A stretch of DNA of 60,000 nucleotides. Source: Takakia lepidozioides. Lineage: Eukaryota > Streptophyta > Takakiopsida > Takakiales > Takakiaceae. Position 1 is the first letter of the stretch. The number at the start of each line of letters is the position of its first letter. The position numbers were made by a program, and so were the translations under genes. The stretch lies in assembly GCA_030704615.1 (NCBI GenBank), contig CM060732.1, positions 15,440,001-15,500,000 on the forward strand, read 5' to 3'. The notes beneath the pieces were generated by a model. The model ran no database searches. It was not told the DNA's origin and worked only from the letters and a program-made list of their open reading frames with translations. Positions 32,515 to 41,829 of the stretch are shown in pieces.

Positions 32515-34867
32515 GTATATGAAATACGTGCTTCTTCAGACCGGGGCCCTGGCTCAAGAGCCCCCATTCTTCATGGCTTGGACCGTGGCGGGCCCAAGCT
32601 GTGTCTACACACCCGAGATGCAGAAACAATGGCATGCCGCGCATCTCATTGGATGCCCGTGGTACCTGGACATGTCTGGCGGAATTGTTGACGAGTCTGA
32701 GAAAGATCTGCACGCGAAAGCAGAAGAGTAAAGAAAGGAAAGATGTGTCCCTGCTCGGCCAGAGTCGGCAAAGGAAGCTGCTGCTCTGGACCAATCCAGA
32801 AAGGCAGCTGAGATGGCACAGAAGATGGTGGATGCAGCTGTGCAGGCTCAACAGAAGGGGTCCAAGAAGCGGACTCGCCAGCAAGGAGCAGCAGTTGTGA
32901 CACCCAAGAAAACGAAGAAGCAGAAATAGATAGTGCAGGAAGAGGGTGAGGAAGAGGACTCCGATGGAGACTTTGCAACCAGCCCACCCCCCCGAAACGC
33001 AACCGAAATCCCCTGTGCCCACCGTTGTCACGAGAGGGACGAGAACTGGCTCGGCAAAGAAGGCACTCTTCAACCCCCCGGGGGGGCACCCTTTCGAGCC
33101 GGTGGAAATGAAGAGGCCGAAAGTGGATCCCGATACAGTAGTCCAGTGTGTAAATGAGAGTTTCTTGGCGGCTTTGGATGGACGGGCAGCCAAGTTGGCA
33201 TACATGAAGACCATGGAGGGTCTGAAGGGCAGAGCACTGAAGAAGGCAGCTGCCGAAGAGCCTTCCGACACCCCTGGGTTTCTGAAGATGGTCTCGTTCT
33301 TTGAGAGGGTGTGTGCAGACAATGATTGCAGGAGGGGCGGAAATGCCACCGAGTGGTCTTGCGATATGATCATCTTGGATATTCCGGACGGAGAGCCTGT
33401 GGAAGGACTGCAAGCTTTGCCATCTTGGAACAGGTACTCCGAGGACTTTTGGAAAAAAGGATTCGGGCTCGCCCGCATGGTGTTGGATGACAGAGGCTGT
33501 GTGGTTGTCCTGGCGAGCAGAGGCAAAAACACGCAGACAGGAATTGCGAAGTGGACCCCCAAGAGCGCCGTCCCAATTCTGAAGAAGAAGTGGACGTGCA
33601 TCAACACATTGGGCCTTCGGTCTGAAGGGAAGAAGGTAATTACGACATTGGCACTTGTCCTTTCATTTTCTTAGGAGTTTTGAAATGCGGTGCCGCATTC
33701 GATTTCTAATCGTTCCCCACTGTGTATGCAGACGAAGCAGTTCGATGCATACTGCTTTGTGAAGGAGAACTCCACCTTTGCTTTCCAGAAGGAGGGATTG
33801 TTGGTTGACCCGAACTGCGATCCCATCGATTACGACGTCCTGTTAAACAACGTTCCCACAGAACTTCTCCCTCATAGCCTCACTTCAACTGAACCCCTGC
33901 GGTATTCACGGACTCAGAGCCCTGCCTTCATTCAGACAATTATGGAGACATGCACTGACGTGGAGGGCACAGTGCTCGACCTCATCTGTGGGACAGGTAT
34001 GCAAAATCTTGTTGTATGCTGTTCTGCAAATTCTCGTTATGCTTTCATTCGCAACATCTGAAGGGCCATGTCATAATGTGTGGATGGCATTGTAACAGGT
34101 GCCTCAATGTGGGCTGGGCGGTTTTCCGACCGGCACCTCTTTGCCTACGAGGAGGACACATCCGTCTGGGGATCCCATCTCAAAGGGCTGCAACGGAATG
34201 TGAAGGCTCCCATCGAAGCCAAGGACTCCTCGGATTCGTCAGAGTCGGAGGAAGAGACAGTGGACATTGATGCCGAGGAGAACCTGGAATACGAGTGAGT
34301 GCAAACATTGTAAGTTTGCAAAGCCTTTTGGGTGATTTTTTGTCAAACGCATTTCCGGACTGTGGTTCCCATTGGTCTCGTTGGTGATTGTTATGTGCAG
34401 GATTCCAGGATCCGGGTCGAACATGTAGGGCCTACACTTCCTGCCAGGAAGAATGTCCCGTTCTTTGCGAGGGCCGACTTATGACGAGCCCGGTGAAGGA
34501 CTACTCCCTTCCTAGTTATGCAGCTAAACTCGCAAATACAGCGATTAGACGATGTGAGAATCCCAGTAAAGTAGAGCAGATTTTGGAGAGGGCTAGGGAG
34601 GACAAAAGGATAAGGAAAGAGTTGGCAACAGCTGAGACAGGTAGACGGGTGCGAAAGTTCATATGTGATTCAGCGGATGAGAGCGATGCAGACATGGAGG
34701 ACGACGAGCCAACGGAGGTGAGATGGTCGGTTCCGCAAGGTGAAGATGGGATTTTTGAAAGCCTGGCCAACGAGCAATCCGCTAGAGATGAGAAAGGCAA
34801 TGACGGGGTGGAGGCGGAGCAGGACAGTCAAGGACAGGACGACGATAGTGATGATTTTCAAGATTAA
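32515..34867 (+). pseudogene. ParB/DNA-methyltransferase-like gene, copy B (methyltransferase half)
   Basis: Exon 1 (32515-33635) opens after CCTGCAG with YMKYVLLQTG and DCPWYLDM-like CPWYLDMSGG. A Lys/Ala-rich linker carries frameshifts near 32730 and 32990 and a TAG near 32929. Then come SAKKALFNPPGG, CVNESFLAALDGRAAKLAYM, motif IV-like MIILDIPDGEP, GCVVVLASRGKN and KKKWTCINTLGL. Exon 2 (33732-33996) reads DAYCFVKENSTF and ends in VLDLICGTG, motif I-like. Exon 3 (34099-34294) completes it: ASMWAGRFSDRHLFAYEED. Exon 4 (34401 on) needs a frame change and encodes an acidic tail. Introns are GT-AG. Order IV then I is the beta class; DIPD replaces DPPY. Probably a DNA adenine- or cytosine-N4-type fold, perhaps catalytically altered. 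Confidence 0.65.
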
Positions 34868-34984
34868 TAGAATTTTAATGAACTCCCTGTACATTTAAAT
34901 TCTATTCCAAAGTATATAAAGGAAATTCTCCCCGTCCTTCATGTCCCCTCTCCCATTTGCTTCTCAACGACAACATCGTCCAAA

Positions 34985-36040
34985 CCTGGTCCCTCCCAAA
35001 ATCTGAAATGCGGCACCGCATTTCAATGTCGGAACGGAAATGTGGCAACTGCAAAAACCTCCTTTGGAAATGCGGCACCGCATTTCCAAAGCCGGGGCAA
35101 GAACAATTTTCCGTTTCATGGTTTGGACATCAGAAACTGTTCGGACAAACGGAAATGCGGTGCCGCATTTCCGTTTCCGACACGGCAGTTTTGCCGATTG
35201 CCAGCTCCTTCCATGGAGGTAAATGGAAATGCGGAGGTCGAACATGGAAATGCGGTGCCGCATCTACCTTTTGGAGATGGACATTTTTCCAACTGCAGAC
35301 CCATCGACAGAAATGCGGCTCCCCATTCCATGATGCTAGACGGGAATGCGGCACCGCATTCCATTGTCCAATAAGAAATTTCGATGACGTACAGGGAAAT
35401 GCGGCGCCGCATTTCCAAAACGGACATCGTTGTTTGTCCAATTCCAGACCCTTTGACGGAAATGCGGCACCGCATTACATTGTCCTATAAAAACTTTCGA
35501 TTGCCAAACATGGAAATGCGGCGCCGCATTTCCAAAACAAACATCGTTGTTTGTCCAATTCCAGACCCGTGTGGGCATTCCATCTTGTTGGACGGAAATG
35601 CTGCACCGCATTCCATTGTCCAATACGAAATTTTGATGACGGACATGGAAATGCAGTGCCGCATTTCCAGAACGGACATCGTTGTTTGTCCAATTCCAGA
35701 CCCTTCGACGGAAATGCGGCACCGCATTCCATTGTGCTCTCCGGAAATGCGGTGCTGCATTTCATTGTCCGGTACGAAATTTCGATGACGGACATGGAAA
35801 TGCGGTGCCGCATTTCAAGTATGGACATGGACAAGCATTAGCGACTGGACATGCTCGGACAATTCAAGGTCCAATATGGAAATGCGGTGCCGCATTTCCA
35901 ATTCGAAGTATAGTAATGCCATGTCAGGAAATGAAATGTTGTACAGCATTTCCGTTACGACGACAACGGAGGAAAGGGAGCTGCCAGAAATCGCCGCATA
36001 GAGAAAAATGAAATGCGGTGCCGAATTTCCGAGCTTCGGC
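34985..36040. repeat. Palindrome array B (GAAATGCGGCGCCGCATTTC)
   Basis: About 19 copies of a 22-bp perfect or near-perfect palindrome lie in 1.06 kb, for example at 35006, 35064, 35152, 35246, 35342, 35396, 35458, 35512, 35647, 35709, 35742, 35796 and 35878. They are embedded in higher-order units of about 116-135 bp that share CATCGTTGTTTGTCCAATTC. The arms AAATGCGG/CCGCATTT are well kept; the central two bases are CG, CA or TG. Two more copies lie within copy B territory (32420; intron 1 at 33681-33702). The stretch is not coding: the repeated peptides in all frames are translations of the palindrome. Confidence 0.9.
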
Positions 36041-36306
36041 GTGTACATGTTTCCTTTTACTCATATATGGATTTCCTTCACCTCAGGACTCTGATATCGC
36101 TGACTCTGGTATATTCATATGGACAGACACATTGTAGAAATGAGACCACAAATTGTAAACAGTGGGCCAATTACGGCAGTTCTTGAACACGATGAAACAC
36201 AAGCACACAGAAGTGAGGTATGATGGGTTGTTTTATTGATCGAACACGGTGTCTCACATTTAGCAACTCCAGACAAATCTAAGCCCTTCCTCCTTCTACA
36301 TGGGCG

Positions 36307-36963
36307 TCACCAAGTCGACGGAACTTCGATAGCCCTCAAAACAAGCTCATTACTGATGCGGCACCTCGAGGTAAATTGCAATGCGGTCGATCTGGTGCCC
36401 TTGGTGGAGATGACGACAATGTCATGCCCATCAATCATACCACCATCATACATTGACAAGGTCACTCTGGGCCTCATGTGCCCGTGCGATTTGTCTTCGC
36501 AACTCAGCCGAATGTCTCCATACACTGGAAGAGCGGAGTGAACTCCACGAATATAGTTTTCCCCGGTGCCGTCCTCCCTGGTCCACTGGCAGCAGTTCCA
36601 GCGCCAAAGTGAGGCCGTGCGTGATCTGTCCGGCATCCCATTCCACCTTGGTATATCGAGGTCAACAATTTTCAGGACCCACGGACCGCATTGACCCTCG
36701 CCCTCACCTCGCTCAAAGCGGTAATAGCCCTCCAAATACTCCGTTGCGCACAAAGACTCCCACTTGATTCCAGAAGCGTCTGTGAAAACAGAGAGCCAGA
36801 CAATGATGTCTCCTGATTCTGGTTTGAACATAGCATAATCGTGGTCATAATAAGGGCAGTCAGCAGGATTTTGACGGCACAGCATCCTTGAAAAAGAGCA
36901 GCGTGGTGGCTGGGAGAAGTTCAAGCAAACGATGCAATTCCTCACAAACACTCCAGGGCACAT
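36307..36963 (-). CDS. Unrecognised protein U1 (paralogue of U2)
   Basis: This is an uninterrupted 218-codon frame. ATG at 36963 begins MCPGVFVRNCIVCLNF; the stop is at 36307, and an AATAAA (minus) lies at 36232-36237, about 70 bp beyond. Conserved blocks shared with U2 are NPADCPYYDHDYAM, SGDIIVW, YYRFERG, PWVLKI, LWRWNCCQWT, YGDIRL, LSMYDGGMIDGHD and NELVLRAIEVP. The paired Cys and Trp and the alternating hydrophobics suggest a beta-rich, possibly disulfide-bonded fold. No signal peptide or membrane segment is evident. I do not recognise the family. The intact frame, paralogue conservation and polyadenylation signal support a real gene. It is divergent from U2 with about 280 bp between them. 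Confidence 0.65.
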   Translation of the reverse strand: MCPGVFVRNCIVCLNFSQPPRCSFSRMLCRQNPADCPYYDHDYAMFKPESGDIIVWLSVFTDASGIKWESLCATEYLEGYYRFERGEGEGQCGPWVLKIVDLDIPRWNGMPDRSRTASLWRWNCCQWTREDGTGENYIRGVHSALPVYGDIRLSCEDKSHGHMRPRVTLSMYDGGMIDGHDIVVISTKGTRSTALQFTSRCRISNELVLRAIEVPSTW

Positions 36964-37096
36964 TTAAATTTCCACCCTACAGGAACCTGCACAGATGAAG
37001 ATTGGCTGCTCCATGAATGTAGCCGTTTCAGTTTCCTTCCCTGCCATGCAAACTATGGGCAGTAAGTGCCAGGTGGGCCTATAGCCACTCGAGACG

Positions 37097-37160
37097 ACGA
37101 AGTCCATCCCCCCTTCGATGTAAATGCGACGCCGAATTTCCATCCGGGGGATGGACTTCG
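37097..37160. promoter_or_regulatory. Large hairpin with a B/C-type palindrome in the U1-U2 intergenic region
   Basis: Perfect 15-bp arms (CGAAGTCCATCCCCC at 37097-37111; GGGGGATGGACTTCG at 37146-37160) enclose AAATGCGACGCCGAATTTCC (37121-37140), itself an imperfect palindrome intermediate between the array B and array C types. It lies midway between two divergently transcribed genes, so a shared promoter or regulatory role is possible. Confidence 0.55.
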
Positions 37161-37245
37161 GTGGCAGATTTCAAACTATACCCCGTGGATGAGAAAGAGG
37201 TATCGGTTCATCCACCGCTGGCGTGATGAACACGTTACACGATGA

Positions 37246-37959
37246 TTGGTGGGTACGTGTGACCCAGATGCTCCATTTTTGGAGCCCGCACTGCTCTTCC
37301 GCTTCTCATCATTTCGAAAATCTAAGGGCTTTGTTGCTGTCCGCAAGGTCATTGTCATCGGCATCAAAGACGTCCTCAGGTCCTCCTTTGCAAGGATGCC
37401 GTGCTTCCGGAACCGGGACGACTGCCCTTATGGAAGCTTCGATTATGCAATGTATTCGGCCACATCGGGAGACATCGTTATCTGGTACACAGATTACATA
37501 GAAGATACTGGTTCGAATGTGGAAACATTGTCCGCTTTTGAGTATATCCCAGGCCACTACGTCTTCGAGCGGGGTGACGATCTTGGTCTGAGGAGTCCGT
37601 GGCTCCTGCGCATCCTTGATTCCGATTTTCCCAGCTACGACGGGCACCCATGTAGAAGAATGCGCACTGCTATGCTGTTGCGGTGGAACTGCTGCCAGTG
37701 GACGTGGGTGGACTCCATCGGAGAGACGTATACTCCTGAAGGAGTGCGCTCCTCTTCTCCATTGTATGGGGACATTCGCATTGGTGTGGACGACAAAAAC
37801 GTGAAGCTTTCCATATTCGATGGTGGTATGATTGAAGGGCACGACAATGTGGTGAACATCAACAGGGGCGGTACAACGACTGCAATCCAGTTTACCTGGA
37901 GGAGCCCGATGACTCATGAGCTAGTTCTCAGATCAGTCGAAGTCCCATTGACAACGTGA
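37246..37959 (+). CDS. Unrecognised protein U2 (paralogue of U1)
   Basis: This is an open frame of 237 codons; the first in-frame ATG is internal, and homology with U1 extends upstream of it (VAVRKVIVIG). The true start is therefore either a non-ATG or upstream-exon start near 37246, or has been lost. Conserved blocks are NRDDCPYGSFDYAMY, SGDIVIWY, HYVFERGDD, PWLLRILD, LLRWNCCQWTWVD, YGDIRIG, LSIFDGGMIEGHD and HELVLRSVEVP. The stop at 37957-37959 is followed by AATAAA at about 38043. No transmembrane or signal segment is evident. It is head-to-head with U1 around the hairpin at 37097-37160, so the pair probably arose by inverted duplication. Function is unknown. Confidence 0.6.
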   Translation: MVGTCDPDAPFLEPALLFRFSSFRKSKGFVAVRKVIVIGIKDVLRSSFARMPCFRNRDDCPYGSFDYAMYSATSGDIVIWYTDYIEDTGSNVETLSAFEYIPGHYVFERGDDLGLRSPWLLRILDSDFPSYDGHPCRRMRTAMLLRWNCCQWTWVDSIGETYTPEGVRSSSPLYGDIRIGVDDKNVKLSIFDGGMIEGHDNVVNINRGGTTTAIQFTWRSPMTHELVLRSVEVPLTT

Positions 37960-38049
37960 GTTGTATTCAGAAGGCACAGGGCTAAATATTTGTTTGCACA
38001 ATCAGCACAGTAGACGTGCTTCAAATGCAATTCATGTGGATCAATAAAA

Positions 38050-38394
38050 ACCCTATTGTGCCCTCTTTTTGTTCTATTTTGTATCCATCGTTCCCAGAAT
38101 GCATCATTCCTCATTTCGTTTGGGATTGGGAGTGTGGGTGGATTTTGCAAGTTGCTGGTAGGCTGAAATGGGCCCCCATTGTACAGAGCAGTACCACCCT
38201 ACCATTCGTGAAACATTGCTTTTCAATATGTAATTCTAAAAAACATTGCCGAACCTCCTTCATCGGGAGGTCCTTCTCCCCCTATGACCGTGACACCCTA
38301 AACCCTATTCCCGCGGACACTCATTTCCGGAAAATAGTCCTGCTCATGTTTTTTTCGACACTTACGACTCTGCTCATGGCTCATGGCTCATGAA
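38050..38394. other. No recognisable feature
   Basis: This is the intergenic stretch between the U2 polyadenylation signal and an integrase fragment. It has no open frame with recognisable motifs. Confidence 0.4.
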
Positions 38395-39265
38395 ATAGCA
38401 GCCCCCGCTGGTGCTACTGGTGTAGTCTGTGACTGCATCTGTGTTTCAAGATGCAAATCATGCTGCAATGGTCTATCATGGATACCACTGTATCCCTTCA
38501 ACTTATTGGCATTGACTCTACCAAGCATCTCTTTGTTAATGGTTTATAACATAGCTATGTTGTTATCATACATCTTCTGTATGACATAAGGTCCTTTCCA
38601 TGGTGATTTAAGCTTAGAAGCTTTAATCTTTCCCTTCTTCTGCAACCACAGTATCAAATCACATGTCTTAAAAATCTTCAATTTACCTTCATCAAACTGA
38701 TCCTTCCTCTTCATGTGAATTCTGGCCATGTTATCTGTTGCATCAGCACGTACTTCTTCCACATAATATAGTTCATGTTTCCTTACTTTAATTGAATTCT
38801 CCAATTTCATTCTCCTCCCCCATTCAGATCTCATGGTAGGTAATAAGAATTCCACTGGAAGTAAAGCTTCCATACCATAAACTAATTGGAATGGTGTATA
38901 CTTGGTGGTGACTTTATATGAAGTCTTGTATGACCACAAAGCTGTCAACAACTTTGTATCCCAGTCTGTCCTGTTCGCATTGACTATCTTAACCAAAATA
39001 ATGCATAGTATTTTGTTGGTGGTCTCTGCCTGCCCATTGCCCTGTGGGTAATAGGTTGTACTCTTCATGTGCACAATCATGAACTCCTTAGTCAACAGTT
39101 CAATGGTCTCATTAATGAAATGACTTCCCTAGTCACTGATAAATTCCAGGGGACAGCCAAATCTTGTGATAATGTTCTCATGTAGAAACCTTGATGTGGA
39201 CTTAGCTGTGTTGTCTCTCAGAGCCTTAGCTTCCACCCATTTTGTGGTATAATCAGTGGCTGTGA
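38395..39265 (-). mobile_element. Ty3/gypsy integrase fragment
   Basis: The minus strand reads YITATDYTTKWVEAKAL (first catalytic Asp), LEFISD then TAG then GSHFIN (second Asp), and TYYPQGNGQAETTNK with the catalytic Glu. The C-terminal part follows (FQLVYGMEALLPVEF, KGPYVIQKMYDNN), to a stop near 38395. Two in-frame stops occur (about 39130 and 38544). No chromodomain. It is cut at 39265, exactly where a 106-bp repeat begins. A relic of a non-chromodomain gypsy lineage, unlike those at 45-52 kb and 58-60 kb. Confidence 0.8.
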
Positions 39266-39266
39266 T

Positions 39267-39372
39267 GTATTGGCCCCTGGATTGACACTTGGATCAATCC
39301 CAAATGTCAATATATAAAAGCTAGCTATTTCTTAGCTAACTTCACACTAGTGGTAAAATAATTTGACAGCTG
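39267..39372 (+). repeat. 106-bp dispersed repeat, copy 1
   Basis: It is nearly identical to 54524-54629, from TATTGG(C/T)CCCTGG to GACA(G/C)CTGTC. It contains TTGACA...TGTCAA and GCTAGC/TAGCTA inverted motifs and TATATAAAAGC. In both places it abuts a truncated coding relic, so it is probably the end of a mobile element (possibly an LTR terminus). Confidence 0.75.
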
Positions 39373-40560
39373 TCGTGCGCATACATATCGCTACACAACT
39401 ACATCGCTGTCCAAAACCACACAACACATGTGCACACCAAACACTAGCCTATCACTAGTCCACCACTAGTGTACCACTAGGCTGCCACTAGATAACCACT
39501 AGTCACCACTAGTGCAGCCACTAGTCCATCACAATCGCCCCCCTAGCTGGTGCTTAGGTCCCTCTAAGTCCAGGTAGCCACAAGATGTGATAGTTCACTA
39601 AGTCCTCCACCACTGTCCCTACTACACTCAAACTCGATAGATCAAGAGGCCGGGTATAAGACACTACAATACAAGCTGGGCTTTTTGACTCTGTATTTGA
39701 CTCATTTTTTAGTCGTTTGGGACATTTTTACTCCCAGCCTCCATAGTCGAACATGCGTGACAAAGGTCAAGTCGTTTCAGTCAAGCAGTCGAATCCAGAT
39801 GCCAGGTTCTGACAGTGAAATGTGACAGTAAAACCTAGGGGTGACGTGTAGGCAGCATAGTATGACGTGGATGCGACGTGGCTATGACCTGCAGTAAAGT
39901 GGTTTAACTGAATTATAAGGTGGATGCATGACGTGTAGTAAAGTGGTTTAACTGAAGTGGGACATATTGACTATGTTCCATGATGTTTAGTATATGGTTT
40001 GACTGTGAATCAGTGATAGTGAGTTTGCTTGACTTTGTATAGTGTAATATTCTACTGTGAAGCAGTAAAAGAGGACACATTTTAGTAAATATGTTTCACT
40101 CTGGGGGTGTATATAAATATATACATATAAATATATAAATATAAATATAAATATGTGAATTGGGAGGTTTTTTAAATTTAATATTTGGTTTTTTTTTGGT
40201 TTATTACTGTTATTTCGGTTTTTTTCATTTACTTTTAGTTTATATCTGTACGTATGTGAATTAGTGGATATTGTATTTAATTTTTTTGATTCGCTGCACT
40301 GCATTGAAAATATATTACAAATACAACAAAACATAGAATACAAATACAGGTCGGAACCAAAAACATTTGGATGGCTCAAAACTGGTTTATATCAAAAGTG
40401 TTTTGCAAAACAAGTTTTGGCCACATTCTACAAATGACCAACATGAGGGCCATGTTGCCATATCCATAGATCACTGCCCAACTGAAGTCATTGAGTAAGG
40501 ATAATCTGTTGTGCAGCTAGGTCCAGCACTATCGTGGACATGTCAAGAGAACATTAGAAA
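39373..40560. other. Simple repeats, CACTA-like end, AT-rich DNA
   Basis: 39440-39530 repeats CCACTAG/ACTAGTG. A CACTACAATACAAG terminus at about 39663, followed by AGTCGTTT motifs to about 39800, resembles the CACTA-like ends at 21428 and 26676. 39890-39960 repeats GTAGTAAAGTGGTTTAACTGAA twice. 40111-40155 is an ATAAATAT microsatellite. No gene is visible. Confidence 0.5.
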
Positions 40561-40569
40561 TCATTTTGA

Positions 40570-41695
40570 GAATGAATTCAGGTAGTTCCAGAGAATGGTG
40601 GTGCCAGCTATCTTGTCACCCAAAGTGACATCCACTTCCAGGGCTGCCTTGACATACATATCTACCAAGGCAGTGTTTAGACTGACAACTCCAGCTTTGA
40701 CGATGTCATCATGGACCTTTGTGCCCTTTTGAGGGCTGCCAGGCTCACATTTGCCGTAGATGTGCACCAGGGGAATGTTCAGAATGACATGTGGTACAAT
40801 TCCAGCTTGGATAATATCACCATAAACCTCCTGTCAGTCTGCCTGCCTCACAAAGCATCTTCACATGCCCAGCAGAAGAGGCATTGTGGACTCCCTCTCT
40901 TGATCCTCTTTCAGAAGCTGTGGTCATGGTTGAGGTGCCTGATTATATCAACTGTGCCGCTGCAGCTGCTACCTTTACTTGACCATCTACCCATGCAGCA
41001 GGTTTCTTGTAGCTATTGATCCACATGGAATCATAGGTAATCTGGAGCTTGAAATCCAGCCCTCTTGGATGAATCTGGACCCACACTCTATCCCTGTCCC
41101 TTCAGCTATCCATACCTCTACACAAATCATGCATACATCCTTGCCTTGCTGCTAGCAGCTGACAATGACAGCCTAGAATTGTTCCAGCAAACACCCCAAC
41201 CCTACTTATCACACTAGTTCAAAGTCACTCCAAACCACCACAGATCCACCCAATGAGCTAACTTACAGAATTCAATATGCATCTCAGGGCCGAGTCTGAT
41301 GAGGGGGCAAAACAGGCTGCAACAGGTCAAAGAAGAAGGTGTCGTCACCATATTGTCCTTGACCCATGGAGGATTTGACTGAGCATCAACCCAAAATGAC
41401 CTCTTGTGTGTGATGGTTGTGTCTGTAGTCAGGTAATGTTGGATTGGTCTGTGAGAACCACCACGGTGCAGCTGTGCAGGCAAAGATTGAAACACGGCCT
41501 ACTAAGACCAAGCTGACTCTCCCAAACATCAGGAAGAACACCAAATCATGGTACTAACAGGAGCCAAGAGCCCACCTTTACAGGATGGACAAACTTCTTC
41601 ACATCGTACATTAAGAAAAGCCACACCTTGTGATTGCGGTTGTCCCACCATCGTGAAGGATCTTTATAAAACTCATGCCAGCTCACATCATGAAC
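40570..41695 (-). pseudogene. OSB-PPR fusion pseudogene, copy 2
   Basis: Minus-strand order: PDF exon a' (41695-41627) reads SWHEFYKDPSRWWDNRNHK with a GTGTGG donor. Exon b' (about 41450-41330) gives LPDYRHN and, shifted, SFWVDAQSNPPWVKDNM. A second b exon (41073-40945) reads IHPRGLDFKLQITYDSMW and WVDGQ, running into the linker SGTSTMTTASERGSREGVHN. PPR repeats follow (AGIVPHVILNIPLVHIYGKC, DDIVKAG). The linker matches that of copy 1 (42.5-42.0 kb). OSB proteins bind organellar single-stranded DNA; PPR proteins bind organellar RNA. Stops and frameshifts show decay. Confidence 0.7.
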
Positions 41696-41829
41696 GAGCT
41701 AACTTGCAGAATTCTACATGAAATTTAGGGACGACTCTGATAACATGGCAAAACAGGGTGAAATGTATTGAAGAAGGTACCTTCATTAGCAGCGAATTGT
41801 TCTATCAATTGGGCTGCTGCCGCTTCTGT

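Noticed and set aside
32480-33607. 375-codon minus-strand ORF
   Set aside because: Antisense of copy B exon 1; copy B homology to A and C fixes the sense strand.
34964-36011. Many ORFs encoding repeated MRxRIS, GNAAPHF or CGAAFP peptides
   Set aside because: They are translations of the B palindrome in all frames and on both strands; the periodicity comes from DNA symmetry, not protein.
34985-36040. CRISPR-like array
   Set aside because: Repeats are full palindromes with irregular, themselves repetitive spacers in a eukaryotic context; no cas genes.
36223-36240. Palindrome-type site near the U1 3' end
   Set aside because: On inspection it is only the reverse-complement AATAAA polyadenylation signal.
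40160-40379. 130-codon minus-strand ORF near 40 kb
   Set aside because: AT-rich microsatellite translation (Ile/Tyr/Phe-rich), no conserved motif.
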